Shown: positions 10,397 to 22,440 of the stretch, one piece after another
Layout of the letters: each line of letters starts with the position of its first letter
How positions within the stretch are numbered: the first letter of the stretch is position 1
DNA from: Viola odorata
Taxonomy: Eukaryota; Streptophyta; Magnoliopsida; Malpighiales; Violaceae
Length of the DNA stretch: 64,000 bases
Reading direction: 5' to 3'
Assembly: GCA_963691705.1 (NCBI GenBank)
Contig: OY829541.1
Coordinates: 33,430,719-33,494,718, forward strand
Program-made: the position numbers and the translations under genes
Notes under the pieces: generated by a model
Databases searched by the model: none
Seen by the model: the letters and a program-made list of their open reading frames with translations, nothing else
What the model was told of the DNA's origin: nothing

Positions 10397-11396
10397 TGAT
10401 ATGGATCCAAGGAGGGAACTTTCTATAATCAACATTTGAGCTTTCGACTTCTACGAAGAGAAGTTCCTTATTCAAGAAGACAAATCCAATACATATAAGA
10501 TGCTTGAGTTGCAATTATTTATTGGTGTATTTAATTCTCATGGTTATTTTTAAGATATTCCTAAGTGGCAAGAATCGAGCAAGGCATGGAAAAAAAGATT
10601 TTATGCAGAGAGCTAGATGGAGGCTGTTCAAGTGTCCTAAGATTATTTGTTTTATTTTATATAATCTTAGGCAACCAAGGAAGCGAAAGAGATGAAGGTC
10701 AACATAAAGAAGATCGAAGTAATTTAATTAAGATCGAGTCTGTAATTTAATTATTAAAGTTTGCAGTTTTTGCTTCTGCAATTTAATTTGATTAATTAGG
10801 ATAGCTAAAGTCAAAGTCCACGTTTGGACTTTTAGCCATTTTGGACTTGGTGGTGTGCGGATGATGCATGCGTTGTGGGCTTTGCCAATTGGGCTTGCGC
10901 GAATGTCCATGTCCGTCCGTCTTTACAATTCTGTCTGTGTCTTTATTTAATTTTGTTTACCGAGTCCAAGTCGTAGTGGATTTGTTTCCATCGACTTTAG
11001 GTTTAGGTTAATTAGGTTATTTATTTTTATTATATATACTCATGTAATGCAGCAGAATAAAAGGGATTGATTTTGATAAAAATACATTATTGTGAGGTGT
11101 TTCATCTTTGATTCTAATGAAGAATTCTTAAGGTTATCTGATTGGAATTCGGTTCTGATTAAGTAAAACAATCCTTTCCCTATTGTCTATTTCGTTCTAG
11201 GGTTTTAAACACACGTTGGTTTAGGAATTTAGAAGTCTTGAGTTCGAGATCCTAGTTGATTCCGAATTTGGGGTTCTAACCACAGGTTGGGTTAGGAATC
11301 TAATTGTCTCAATTAGTTACCTGTTTGCCGTTCGAAGAGGATTTCTTGAGCAAGATCAGTAACAAAACATTTCCCATACACACCGAGAGCGTATCA
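10397..11396 (+). mobile_element. Solo LTR, 1.0 kb
   Basis: Exactly 1,000 bp from TGATATGGATCC to GAGAGCGTATCA, with a perfect 5-bp target duplication GAATT (10,392-10,396 and 11,397-11,401). Promoter-like TATTATATATACTC (about 11,028-11,041) and GAATAAAAG (about 11,054) give the plus orientation. No internal region follows, so it is a solo LTR. The family is not recognised. Short frames at 10,504-10,750 inside it are not genes. Confidence 0.88.
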
Positions 11397-11401
11397 GAAT
11401 T

Positions 11402-12251
11402 CATTTGACAAAAAAACTTTTTAACGACAACAACGGTAACTGGGGCGATACTATTTTAGTCATAACAAACACAAACAATGAGTGGCATTAATGAAAGCAA
11501 AATGTATTGAGGAGGGAAATGAGTTTTTGTTTTTAATTCTTTAGAAATGAGTTTTTGTTTGTTTTATTCTAAAATAAAAATAAAAAAGAAAAAGAAATAG
11601 TTGGTGAGAAAATCTTTTTAAAAAAGTCCTACTTTTTTTTCTTTAATAAAAAAGTCCTACATTACTTTTTATATTTTTTCTATTTTTTGGGTAATTTCTT
11701 TGAAATTCTATAATTTTTAATCAAATATTTGGTTTATTTTCAAACTTAATTCTTACTTTTGAATTTTTTTGGTTATTTTGGTATTTTATACTTTTTGGGT
11801 TATTTTTTAATTTTTATTGTTTAATTTTTGTATTTTTTGTAATTTTTTAAAATATTTTTGACGTGGTATTTTAGGAAAAATAAAACTAAAGGACTGAAAT
11901 AAATATTTAAAAAAAAATTGAGACTAAAAATTGTGTTGACTAACAATATTAGCGAAAGTTAATGGAAAGTTGGGAGCTAGGTGGCTTGGTTGCTAACAGA
12001 GGAAAAAAATAAGAGCTAAAAACTTAAGTGCAAAATTCATATAGATTAAAAATTAAGTGCTAAATTAAAAGAAAAAACCCGATGCTAATATAATATTTTC
12101 CCTAAAATAAATTTAAATGCACAATTGTTTCATAACGATTTCTCTTTTGTTTGTAGAAAGCTTAATGTTGTTGCTGACTGGCTTTCTAAGTCAAGTCATG
12201 CCTCCCCTCAAACTCAAGTCCTCATGACAATTTTGGTTCGGGTAATAGAAT
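11402..12251. other. AT-rich spacer with a possible RNase H-like fragment
   Basis: Mostly T-rich and A-rich low-complexity DNA with a short direct repeat of GAAATGAGTTTTTGTTT (about 11,518 and 11,546). At 12,158-12,200, after a splice-acceptor-like TTTGTAG, one frame reads LNVVADWLSKSS. That is reminiscent of the end of non-LTR (LINE-type) RNase H domains, but it is too short to assign. No other gene is visible. Confidence 0.4.
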
Positions 12252-12294
12252 AAAATTCTCCTGTACTATCGCTAAAAATAGATTCCTCCCCGAT
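12252..12294 (+). repeat. Outer left end of split MULE-like element
   Basis: CTCCTGTACTATCGCTAAAAATAG-type sequence matches the reverse complement of 28,230-28,271. Continued across the LTR element to 26,945, the joined sequence pairs with the right end over more than 100 bp. This shows that the LTR element landed inside this TIR. Confidence 0.75.
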
Positions 12295-15011
12295 TGTTGC
12301 TACCCGAATTTTGACTTACGTTACAACCTTTTTCGTTTTATTGCATGTCACATTAATAGCCCAGTTACGTCAAATTTCAGTCGATTTTTTGATCATGGAC
12401 TATTTGTTTTAATATTTCACGTCATTTCACGCCTTTTGAATTTTTTGTATTTTTCTCGTATTTTCGACTAAACAGTATTTTTCGGTTTTCGTCAACGCAT
12501 TTACGTATTTTTATGTTTACCGTATTTAATAGCTCGTCTAGGTTAAATTTCTGTCGATTCTTGATCCTAGGCTAGTTTGTTTAATATTCCGTGTCATTTC
12601 ATGCCTTCTAATGTTTTTCGTACTTTCGACTGTCTTTACGCGAACTTCTATCGGTCCCGAGTAAGGTTCCCGGGACCGAGGGTCGAACGCGTTATTTCTT
12701 TGTTTGATAATTACGTACTATTTTTCTCTTTCACACAATCGAGTTTGGTTTCGTTCAATTTTTGTCGTAAGGACATTTATTTTGCGTCCGAACTTTTAAC
12801 ATTTCCGAAAGAGAAAATAAATACGTTAAACCGATTTTCGCGTTTATTCGTTGTATACTACTTTTCTTGTCTTATTTTTCTGCACGTTGTGGTTCCCTCG
12901 GTTCGGGTTTATTTTCATTTTCGAGCGATTTCGCTCGTACCAAAAATATCCCGTTCGTGCTAAAAAATAGGATAAATACCACATTAATGCCAATTAATTC
13001 GTTCTCACCCTCCAACTCGATGCCAGCTCGTCATGATCATCACCAAGTCCCATCCGATCAACCAAGGCCACAAGAAACTCTCCCTAGCTCACTATTCCGG
13101 CCTAGAGTTGATCATCACCCTTGGATATTTTCTTCCCGTCGGTTTGCAACCACATGTGCAAACCGACTCTAAATTTCCCCCTCCTCTATAAATAGCAAGC
13201 TTCACACAACAAATCAAGGGCACCAAAATCTCCTCTTAATAACCATTTCTTGCTCATCCTTCTTGGTCCAAAACTCTCCTAGAGAGGTAAGCTTTCTCAC
13301 TCTAGCTTTTCTTTAATTTTCGTTTTCTTCCTTAATGCATGAATAAATTGCTTAAACTTGCCTCACATGCTTAGTTTTCATGCCAATTTTATTTCCCTTG
13401 CTTCAATTTGATTGTATGATCTCTTGAGTAATTAATAGTAATATATGCATGTTAATTAGCTTGATATTTCATGTGAAATTTTGCCACTGTTTTTGTTTAA
13501 AAAAGTTGCTGTTTTGGTGGGTTAGATTTGTTGGGGTGTTGCTGGAATTTTTGGCCCTGCTTTGGTTGAGTTTGGTGGTCAGGTTGTGCCTTGGTCGCCG
13601 GCCATGGTGGCCGGCGTTGTGAAGAAGAAGAAGAGAGGGAGTTGGGTTGGTGGGAAAAGGAAAATGCAAAGGTGATGGGCTTGATTTCACCACAAGCCCA
13701 TCTTAATTAAGTGAGTGCTGGGCTTGATTTCATCCCAAGCCCAGCCACTGTTTTGATCAAATAGTGAGCCTGACCCATTTAATTTTCGTACAAAAGTTTC
13801 GTATGCGTACGGTTAATTTTTCGTAAAACTTTCGTGTTTAATTTCTCGTAATACTTGCATGCTTTAATTAATTTGTTTATGCCATGTTTTATTTAATTAA
13901 ATGCTTGCATGCTTTAATTAATTAATTTATGCCATGTTTTATTTAATTAAATGCTTGCATTCTTTAATTAATTTGTTTATGCCATGTTTCATTTAATTAA
14001 ATGCTTGCATGCTTTAAATACTTTGTTTATGCCATGCTTTATTTAATTAAATGCTTGCATGATTCAAATGATTTGTTTATGTCATGTTCTATTTAATTAA
14101 ATGCTTGCATGTCGTGAATGATACATTGAGCTTGTTTGTCATGCTTTATTTTAATTAGTTGCTTGCATGTTGTAAATGATTTGCTTATTCGTTTGCCATG
14201 TTTATTTAATTAATTGCTTACTTGTCATAAATTAAATAAATATTTGCATGCGCTTTTCTTATTTATTATTTTCGTACCATCGCTAACATTTTCAATTTGC
14301 AAGGTAGATCAAGATCACGCAACGCAAGTACACCCCTTCTAAAGTCTTTTTTATTTATTCAATGCTTTCCGCAAATATTACTTGTATGCATTGTATTTAG
14401 AAATGTTGAGTCGTATGCATGATAAAATCAACGCACATGCTTGCTTGTTTAAATCACTCGCTTTGTTTATACCATGAAATTAATTGCTATATATTGATAT
14501 GTGAGCATGGTGGCTTCGATCCCACACGGTTATGTGTATTCATTAAAATGGTACGATGCTAGTTTTTATCCATGATAGGATCACGTAGTAATTAAGTAAT
14601 CATGCATAGCCCGATGATGAAAAAGGAGGAACGTCCGCTCTAGCATACGAACAAACGGTAACCCCGTCCTTCGGTCCCTATCGGAAATAACAATGTCCCG
14701 ACGAAAATGCTAAGATGTAACGTCACCTTTGAGGGCCAACTTACGTGCTAAAAATGTTTTTTAAACACCTTTTTTAGGATGTGACTTGGGTGCCTAACAC
14801 CTTCCCAAGTCCATAATACGACCTCAAACCTTCGTTCTTTGGTTTAGACCACATGTGCCTTAGTTTTTTTTATTTTTTATGCCATGACGATTAGGTTCCC
14901 TAAACCTTAGAAAATAGGGTGGCGACTTCATTGCATTATACGAGGCATCCATTTTTGCTTAGCATCCGTCCCAAACCTTAAACTCGTTTTCAACAAAAAA
15001 AGGGTGCGACA
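12295..15011 (+). repeat. 5' LTR (2,717 bp) of giant element
   Basis: Starts TGTTGCTACCCGAATTTTG and ends GGGTGCGACA. It contains a TATA box TATAAATAG at 13,187-13,195, about 2.7 copies per 130 bp of a 50-bp minisatellite at 13,850-14,220, and GGTGCCTAACACCTTCCC near 14,790. It is almost identical to the 3' LTR except for one minisatellite unit and scattered substitutions. A 128-codon frame at 12,577-12,963 is probably fortuitous. Confidence 0.92.
13850..14220 (+). repeat. 50-bp minisatellite in 5' LTR
   Basis: About seven diverging copies of a unit containing GCTTGCATGCTTTAATTAAT, TTGTTTATGCCATG and TTTATTTAATTAAATG. The copies grow less alike towards the right. The matching array in the 3' LTR has one extra unit. 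Confidence 0.85.
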
Positions 15012-15014
15012 GTT

Positions 15015-15032
15015 TGGCGACTTCACTGGGGA
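15015..15032 (+). other. Primer-binding site, tRNA-Arg (Ogre-like) type
   Basis: TGGCGACTTCACTGGGGA lies three bases after the 5' LTR. From memory, plant tRNA-Arg 3' ends would give TGGCGACTCCGCTGGGGA, the Ogre-type PBS; 16 of 18 positions agree, and both differences are transitions. The Athila PBS in this window (53,377) is different. Confidence 0.6.
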
Positions 15033-15570
15033 CTAGTAGGGTCGAAGCCGGTTTTTTTAAGGTGTTTGTTTCTTTTTTATTTACTTGCTTTAATAAACTG
15101 TTTTCGTGACTATTTGTTATATGCTTTGATCAACTGTCATACACATTTCATGCATAGGCCCTCCACCCAGGGGTTGCCATACCAAATAAGTTAGAACGAG
15201 TTGTAGTGACACCCCGGGACTCATGTCCTAGGTAGTGTTCACGAACTCCACTCGGACAAACCCTTAAAGCTAGCCGAAAGGTGTCCTGGTTCCGCAAGGA
15301 ATTGGTTGACGCTTGCCGACACTTTAGGGACCATTCTATGGTATTGTCCGGGAACTTTCGGTCGTTAGAACTTTAGTCAACGACAAAATCCCTCATCATG
15401 TGCATCATACGTGTTTTATCATGGCTTGGTTTACCATGTTTTCTACATTTTTCTCCCTTCTGCACCATTTTTAGTAATGCATGTAAAAAACCTTGTAACC
15501 CATTTAGTTCAAGTTGCTAATACTAGAACTCTGCTTTATTTTTCCCAAGAACCCATCCTGCTTATCAAGA

Positions 15571-16027
15571 TGCCAGCGCCCACGCTACTTTCCCTTGATA
15601 CTTTCGGGGGTAGAAGTTTTGATAATCAAGCCGCATAAAGAGACATGCTAAAACCTAGTTTCATCCCCGACATCACAACTAATATTAAGGTAGAGGTTAC
15701 GAACTTTGACGTAACCAAGATTAGGAGGTTAAGGAATGAATTGACTCGGGAGGATGAGGCTCAATTTGCCAATCAAAAGTTGGATGGGCTTGGCCAATCA
15801 AAAGCCGGCTTTTGAAGACTTCAAGAAGCGCATGGGCGAGGAAGTACACAAGAAGGAAGCATCTAGTGCATTAATCGAGGATAAAAATGAGGTGATAAAG
15901 GTTTTGACGACTCATGCCAATGAAAAAAAGCGTGGAAAGCCAAACCTTACCAGCAGGAGTGGCTGCGTTAGAAGCCGAAGTAATTATGCAAAGGGGAGAA
16001 ATGGCGTCATTAGAGTACTTTTGGGAT
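15571..16027 (+). pseudogene. Decayed gag-like or ORF1 trace in giant element
   Basis: Several short frames in different phases together read like one broken protein: MPAPTLLSLDTFGG (15,571), then PDITTNIKVEVTNFDVTKI (about 15,667), a Lys/Glu-rich stretch (15,800-15,950), and ALEAEVIMQRGEMASLEYF at 15,966-16,025. At least three frame changes are needed. I do not recognise a named domain. Its place just after the PBS suggests the remains of ORF1 or Gag of the parent element. Confidence 0.35.
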
Positions 16028-16499
16028 GAACAAACGGATCCCGACTTCAAAGGTTGACGACTTCAAAGAAAAGATCATGCATCGGCTACCTACGGATTTT
16101 TATCTTTTCACCCCATGTAATAATGTTCCTAGACTTTTGTCTACTAACCATTTTTAGATAAATCGAGATAGTCGATCAAGCTTGTAAACGGTTGTAACCC
16201 CTTTTGGAAAAAAAGAGAGAAAAAATAAAAGAGGGGTTTAATTGACGAAATTCATACTCATTCAGTTACCTATGGAATAAGTGCCTTTACTTTTTAGAGA
16301 AATTTTGTTCATTCAAAGGCATCAGACGACGAATACCTACAAATATATATAACCTCCACCAAAATAACCACATATAAAGCCCACGAAAAAAAAACACCAC
16401 AGGCTAGCCTTTGAAATAAAAGCACACTCAAAAAGAATAATAAAAAAATAAAAACCAAAAAAAAAATTCAGAACGCAAGGATAACTTCTCTTCTCGAAT

Positions 16500-17760
16500 T
16501 TAGCCGCACACTCTTTTACTTTGGCCAATATCAACACAATTGGCTAGGAGTTTCCACTCGGCCAAAACACAAAAGATATTGGCAACAAACTGAAATTTAC
16601 CCATGATAAATTTCAGAAAGTTCTGGGAGGCCAATCTCCCACAAAAGTTTTTTCAACGCAATGACAGCTGCTCCTTCTCGGCCTCGGCTGCGTGATCTTT
16701 TGTCTTGGCCAAAACGGATATGATTTACTCGGAGTTTTCACTCGGCCAAAACATGAAAGATATTGGAAACCAGTTGAAATTTACCCATACAAAAATTCAG
16801 AAAGTGTTGGGCCTCCAATCTCCCACAAAAAAAATTTCAACTCAAGGACAGCTGCTCCTTCTCGGCCTTGGCTGCGCGATCTTTTGTCTTGGCCAATATC
16901 AACACAATTGGCTAGGCGTTTCCACTCGGACAAAACACGAAAGATATTGGAAACAAACCTAAATTTACCCATGATAAATTTAGGAAAGTTCTGGGCGTTC
17001 AATCTCCCACAAAATGTTTTTCAACGCAATGACAGCTACTCCTTCTCGGCCTTGGCTGCGCGATCTTTTGTCTTGGCCAAAATGGATATGATTTACTCGG
17101 AGTTTTCACTCCGCCAAAACATGAAAGATATTGGAAACCGGTTGACATTTACCCATGAAAAATTTCAGAAAGTGCTGGGCGGCCAATCTCCCAAAAAAGG
17201 TTTTCAACGCAAGGACAACTGCTCCTTCTTGGCCTCGGCTGCGCGATCCTTTGTCTTGGACAAAACGGATATGATTTGCTAGGAGTTTCCACTCGGACAA
17301 AACATGAAAGATATTGTCAACAGGTTTTAATTTACCCATGCAAAAATTCAGAAAGTTCTGGGCGGCCAATCGCCCAAAAAAATTTTCAACGCAAGGACAG
17401 TTGCTCCTTCTCGGTCTCAGCTGCGCGATCTTGTGTTTCAACCAGAATGGGTATGATTTACTTCGCGTTTCCACTCGGCGAAAATGCGAAAGACGTTGAT
17501 AACGGATTAAGTGTGCCCATACCAAATTTCATGATTTTCTGGGCGACAGATCTCGCATAAATAATTTAGACGTGAAAATGGCTGCTCTCCTCGGTTCCAG
17601 CTGCGCGCTCTTTTATTTTGACCAATATGGACACGATTGGCTCGGAATTACCACTCGGTCAAACATGAAAGACGTAGATGACAGGTTGAAGATTTCCCAT
17701 ACCAAAAATGGGATTTTTCTGGGCAGTGCATCTCTCTCACGAACGGTGAAGGCGCAAGGA
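16500..17760 (+). repeat. Seven-copy tandem array, 180-185-bp unit
   Basis: Unit marks such as TTGGCCAA(A/T)A near 16,518, 16,703, 16,888, 17,072, 17,255, 17,436 and 17,616 give spacings of 185, 185, 184, 183, 181 and 180. Each unit has CACTCGGCCAAAAC, AAAGATATTGG, TTTACCCATG, TTCTGGG(C/A)GGCCAATC, CAACGCAAGGACAGCTGCTC and CGGCTGCGCGATCTT. The first units are alike and the last two more diverged. Short frames open across units (for example 16,692-17,282) only reflect the repeat. The unit is close to nucleosome length, as in plant satellites. Confidence 0.9.
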
Positions 17761-18270
17761 TGACTGAAGACGCGCGGTTTCATCGAGAAATGTGAATTGT
17801 TGCCTCTCCTCGCACCATATCGGGCCTTTGGCCTCTAGACATGATTTGAAGCCATCATCAAGGCCAATCCTTCACCAAAAGATAGGTCTTTACTCCTCAT
17901 AGCTCCGAATCCATAGCATGCGATTTTCCGAGCATGATGACATGGGCTACTTACGCCGGTTTGCCTCAAGGGTTTCATTGGTAGCATTCCAAGATTACGT
18001 TACGTCGTTTGAATGAATAAAAGCTTCCTTTGTATCTTCACCAAGAAAGCCGATTCAAGACGTGTCATCGCTCCAGTCACCCTGAAAGTGTCGAGTGAAA
18101 GTGTGGCCGGAAGAGGGAACAAGCAGCGTGGAGGCCTCGAGATTGCAACGCCCATACTCACTTTTATTTCTTTTCACTTGTCTTTTTCAGGTTAACAATG
18201 GCTCCCACGACGGAGATATGAAGGGAAGACGTACACGTAGTCGAGCCTACGACTTTAAACAAGGGCGCTT
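17761..18270. other. Internal spacer of giant element, no gene
   Basis: Moderately GC-rich, with a splice-acceptor-like TTTTTCAG at about 18,183-18,190 and no frame longer than 75 codons. I see no recognisable protein. It ends at the shared hairpin motif. Confidence 0.5.
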
Positions 18271-18288
18271 CGTGGGAGGCAACCCACG
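18271..18288 (+). other. Hairpin motif shared with Athila (GTGGG...CCCAC)
   Basis: GTGGGAGGCAACCCAC can form a five-base-pair stem with a six-base loop. The motif and its flank GCTT(C/T)G recur at 46,577-46,596, just after the pol stop of Athila 1. This is a conserved noncoding signal rather than part of a gene. Confidence 0.7.
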
Positions 18289-18379
18289 TGTTCTTTTCAA
18301 TTATTCTATCTTTTGTTAATTTTAAATTTAACATCTTGGGATACCTTTTCCCTATGAATTTACTATTTAACTGTCTTTA

Positions 18380-18960
18380 CATTTCAGGTGCAACGAGACT
18401 TGTAAACTTGGGGGCAAGCGAGTGAAGTGACGACCAAAGGAAGGCGTTGAAAAATGTCAAAGCTCATTTTTCAGGGAAGTTGTCCTTTACGTTTTTACAA
18501 TTTCCCCTTCCGCAACTTACGTTTCTGCAATTTATGTTTTTGCAATTTACATTTCCATAGTTTTACATTTCAGGTGCAACGAGACTTGTAAACCTGGGGG
18601 GCAAGCGAATGAAGTGACGACCAAAGGGAGGCATTGAAAAATGTCAAAGCTCATTTTTCAAGGAAGTTGTTCTTTACGTTTTTACAATTTCCTCTTCTGC
18701 AATTTATGTTTTCGCAATTTACACTTCCGCAATTTTACATTTCAGGTGCAACGAGACTTGTGCTTGGGGGCAAGCGAATGAAGTGACGACCAAAGGAAGG
18801 CGTTGAAAAAATGTCAAAGCTCATTTTTCAGGGAAGTTGTCCTTTATGTTTTTGCAATTTCTTTTTTCCGCAATTTACGTTTCCGTAATTTATGTTTTCG
18901 CAATTTACATTTTTGCAATTTTAAATTCCGGCTATTTACATTGTTGCAAGAGTGCGTGCG
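18380..18960 (+). repeat. Three-copy tandem array, 172-186-bp unit, with PPT-like core
   Basis: Units begin with TTTCAGGTGCAACGAGACTT at about 18,382, 18,568 and 18,740. Each contains CTTGGGGGCAAGCGA, AAGTGACGACCAAAGG and AATGTCAAAGCTCATTTTTC, followed by TTTGCAATTTAC-like short repeats. It is a different family from the array at 16.5-17.8 kb. Confidence 0.88.
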
Positions 18961-18981
18961 TAATGTTTGTAAAATTTCGTA

Positions 18982-21104
18982 GGGGCTGTTTAGTTACGAA
19001 GAATTTTCTGAAAATTTTCCAAAACTGGAATTATTTCCAAAATCTGTTTCACTTCGGAAATATTTCCATTTGGAAAACATTTTTCCAAAATTTTTTAAAT
19101 TTTTTTTTAATACTTTAGTTCAATAAATTCATATTGTTAATCTAAAAAAAAATAATGTTATTTTAAACATGTCTATCCTTGGAATTTTGATAATTAATAT
19201 GTAGATTGATATAAATTGTAATAAAAATACTTCATAATTGATATTTAACTAATTATAATAATTGTTAGAATATGAAGAAGTAACAATTTAAATTAAGTAT
19301 GTTTTGAATGTTGATATTTGTAGTATTCACGTAATGAACAAATAATTCAAGACTATTTTATATGTATTTTATTTTCATGAACGGAATTATTATATTTATA
19401 CTTGATCTTTAAAGTGAATAGATTTAGCATATTTATATTTGATCTTTAACAAAATTAAAATGGGATACTATTTAGTTTATTAATCTTCAAAAATTAAAAA
19501 AACTAACATTATTTTTTCAATTCAAAAAAATTGATTTAATAGTTTTCATTTTTCAAAAAAAAAGAAAAAATAGTTCTTAGGTGAATACGATTTCGAGTTT
19601 GTAGTATTCACGTCATGAACAAATAATTCAAGAAAATTTTATGTATTTTATTTTCATGAATGGAATTATTATATTTATACTTGATGTTTAACGTGAATAG
19701 ATTTAGTATATTTATAAATTATGAGGGTAGACATGCCTAACATAACATTGTTTCTTTTTTATGTTAACAATATGGATTGGTTAAGCTAAAATTAATATGT
19801 AGATTGATACAAATTGTAATAAAAATACTTCATAATTGATATTTAACTAACTAATACTCCTTATTAAAATCATACGAGTAAAATTCAATAATCAAAATCT
19901 GTTGCACAACAATATTTTTCTCCAAATGAAATTAATTCCAAAATTTTCCATTTGGAAAACCAATCCCATCCCGCCACGTCACAAGGCCCACTTTTTAAAT
20001 ATTAGTTTGAAGGGAGTGTTTTAGGTGGGAAAAAATTTTTAAATTAATTTTAAATTAGTTTAAACCCCATTTATAAAATATTAAGAAAAATAAGAAAAGT
20101 GGATATATAATTACTAATCTTGAGATGAAGATTATGGTTTTGTAACTTTTAATTTATTTTGTTCAAAGCATTAAGTAGGAAGATTGAGTTTTTGTATGAA
20201 AGAAAAATTAAAAAAGATAAGAGAGAGTAAAGTTGACCTGTAGACCCCACTTTGGAAATAAAGTGAAGGAAAAATTGGAAAACATCAAATATGGTGTTTC
20301 CAAAAGTTGGAGTGTTTGTAGTGTTAATTTTGGAATTATTTCCAAAACTGAATAGTAATTGGAGAACTAGAAAATTTTCCATTTGTGAAAATATTGTTGT
20401 GAAACAGATTTTGGAAATATTTCCAATTTTTGGAAAATTTTCCAAAAATTAAACAACCCTTAAATGGCTTGTGCTTTTGAATTTAAACATGAATATGTTT
20501 ACCATACTGATATTTGATCTTTAATAAACTTAAAATGGGCTACTACTTACTCCCTCCGGTCCGAAATGTATGACGTTTTAGCATTTACTTTTACTGTTCC
20601 AGAACGTATCTTAAGACGGCCGGAACAGTCACTATTTGAAACAATTTTGCCCCGAATTTTTTCTCGGAAGTACGTTAAGGATTAACGTACGTTCGAAAAA
20701 AAGTACGGAATTTTTTGGGGTCAAATAGTGCCTCATCTGGCCTCCTCGATATATGTTCCCTACTGAATATTGGGATGCGAGGAACTCATACATTTCGGAC
20801 CAGAGGGAGTAGTTTATTAATCTTAACAAAAAAAATAACATTAACATTATTTTTTAATTAAAATAAAATTGATTTAACAATAGTAGTAGTTTTTTTTTAC
20901 CAAAAAAGTAAGAAATAGTTGTTAGGTGAATACGATTTCGAGTTTTTTAAGGTTGGAAAATGAAGGCTGGAAAATAGAAAACGTACTGTAGCTGTGAAAC
21001 AGAATTTTAGAAAATAGAAATAATTCTGAAAATAACTCCAGATGGAAAATTTTGGAAAACAGAAATAACTCCAAACGGAATTAATTCCGTTATGAAACAC
21101 GCCC
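18982..21104 (+). mobile_element. Non-autonomous PIF/Harbinger derivative
   Basis: The left end GGGGCTGTTTAGTTACG and the right end (reverse complement GGGCGTGTTTCATAACGG) match the style of the element at 30,110-33,863. Flanking trinucleotides are GTA and TTA; TTA/TAA is expected. The inside is collinear with that element's ends: 19,105-19,255 matches 30,200-30,335, and 19,255-19,385 matches 32,860-32,995. The whole transposase is deleted. The junction near 19,255 keeps the last codons (AATTATAATAATTGTTAG) of the transposase. A Stowaway MITE is inserted at 20,550-20,809. A second possible end lies at 20,459 (ACAACCC then TTA). Confidence 0.8.
20550..20809. mobile_element. Stowaway-like MITE
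   Basis: 260 bp flanked by TA, with inverted ends CTCCCTCCGGTCCGAAATGT and CTCCCTCTGGTCCGAAATGT. CTCCCTCCGTCC-type ends and TA target sites are typical of plant Stowaway (Tc1/mariner) MITEs. It carries no coding capacity. Confidence 0.9.
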
Positions 21105-21316
21105 TTAGCTTTTACCAAAAAAATACATATTGCTTGGTTTAAAAAAAAAAGGGAAAAAATTTCTATGTCTTTTAACATTCCTTAAATCAAGCATATTCAT
21201 CATTTTATTAATTCACGGTTAACTTGGGCGTTCATTAGAAATTGTATAAACATGTATGATCTTGTCTGTTAACTCCTATGTCCATGACATGTTTAGACGT
21301 AAGCAAACACAAACAT

Positions 21317-21437
21317 ATCCCTGTGAGTATTTTGGGCATTCACGCCTTGTTTCTTTCACGAGTGTAAATGCTAAACTAGGTGCTAGTTAGATTTGTATAA
21401 TATCTAGGGTACATGAACAATCAGACATGGGATAGCG
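21317..21437 (+). other. Conserved noncoding block A (giant element copy)
   Basis: About 120 bp starting CCTGTGAGTATTTTGGGC and ending AGACATGGGATAGC. Similar blocks lie at 49,785-49,905 (Athila 1) and 61,883-62,000 (Athila 2), sharing (C/T)C(C/T)GTGAG, (C/T)ATGCC or CACGCC, a GGGTA core, and ACATGGGA(A/T)AGC. It lies downstream of the coding or array region and upstream of block B in all three. Confidence 0.75.
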
Positions 21438-21776
21438 GTAAGATGACATTGGACTTTCCTTTGCTCTTCTTCCACATTTTCTCTTTTTCAACCTTTTACC
21501 CTCAAACACATATTTTGTACACCATGTACGATTCTATTAAACACTCAAAACCAAGCCTCTTGTTCTCTTAACCAAGTGAGTTAGTGCTCGACTGGGACCG
21601 CCAAATTGGAGTTACACGTCAAGCAAGGGAATGACAAGGGAGCCCTTAGAGGATCACTGACAAATCAACGTCAAAAGAAGGTCAAATAAAATAAGACATG
21701 GAGGCCTCTGCCAAAGACAGAGAGGAGGATAGACCAGACAAAAAATTGCACTTGCTTCACTTGCTATTAGTACATA

Positions 21777-21900
21777 CAAGAAAAAAGAGGGAAAAGAAAG
21801 AGAAAAAAAAAAGAGAAAAAAAGAAAAGAAAAAAAAGGAGAGGGAGCGGGAAATAAGGAAAGAGAAAAATGAAAACAGGAAAAAGAGAAGAAAGAAATAC
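21777..21900 (+). repeat. Polypurine low-complexity tract
   Basis: About 125 bp almost purely of A and G. It lies between blocks A and B, where Athila 1 has an A-rich run (about 50,440-50,480) and Athila 2 a (TA)n run (62,428-62,471). Confidence 0.8.
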
Positions 21901-22239
21901 AAAGACAAGGCGTCTCAAGAACCACCAAACCAATAAAAACGGAAGCAAGTGCAAAAAAAGAAAAAAGAAAAAGAGAAGTCAATCAAGATCGCAAGGATGA
22001 CCACGAAGAAGAACGCCTTAACAAAAGAAGAAAAACTCATGTACTTTGCTCCTCGCCACAATCAAATCGTCGAGCATCGTTCACCACAATTTGTCTTCAT
22101 CACAATCAGTCGACGAGCACAAAACTCATAAAACTTTTGCCAAAAAACAACACAATACTTTCTTCTAAAAATTCCTTTTTTTCTTCCTCCCTCACAAAGT
22201 CCTTTCAATTATTAGCAGACCTATGCATGTGCATCTTCA

Positions 22240-22440
22240 TTTGAAGTCTATTCACTCGGATTGACATTGCAAATTTAATTTTTGTGCTATGTTTATTGCA
22301 TTTTTAGGAGTGTAAACACATAGCCTTGTTTTCTGAGCGTGAGCGTAAACACTAATATTTGGTGAGGATTGCTTATAGCTGCATGTCATGGGAAAGTTTT
22401 GTTCTTGAGGTCGTTATTTCCTGGACAAGGTGCAGACGTT
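22240..22440 (+). other. Conserved noncoding block B (giant element copy)
   Basis: About 200 bp with ACTCGGATTGAC, CTGAGCGTGAGCGTAAACAC and GGTGAGGATTGCT, then TCGTTATT. Matching blocks are at 50,750-50,965 and 62,805-63,018. The strongest core is CTGAG(C/T)(A/G)TGAG followed 20-25 bp later by TGTGAGGA(T/C)TGCT or GGTGAGGATTGCT. Confidence 0.78.

Noticed and set aside
16692..17525. Frames of 196 and 139 codons across the 183-bp array
   Set aside because: They follow the repeat unit in arbitrary phases on both strands; the sequence is a tandem repeat without coding features.
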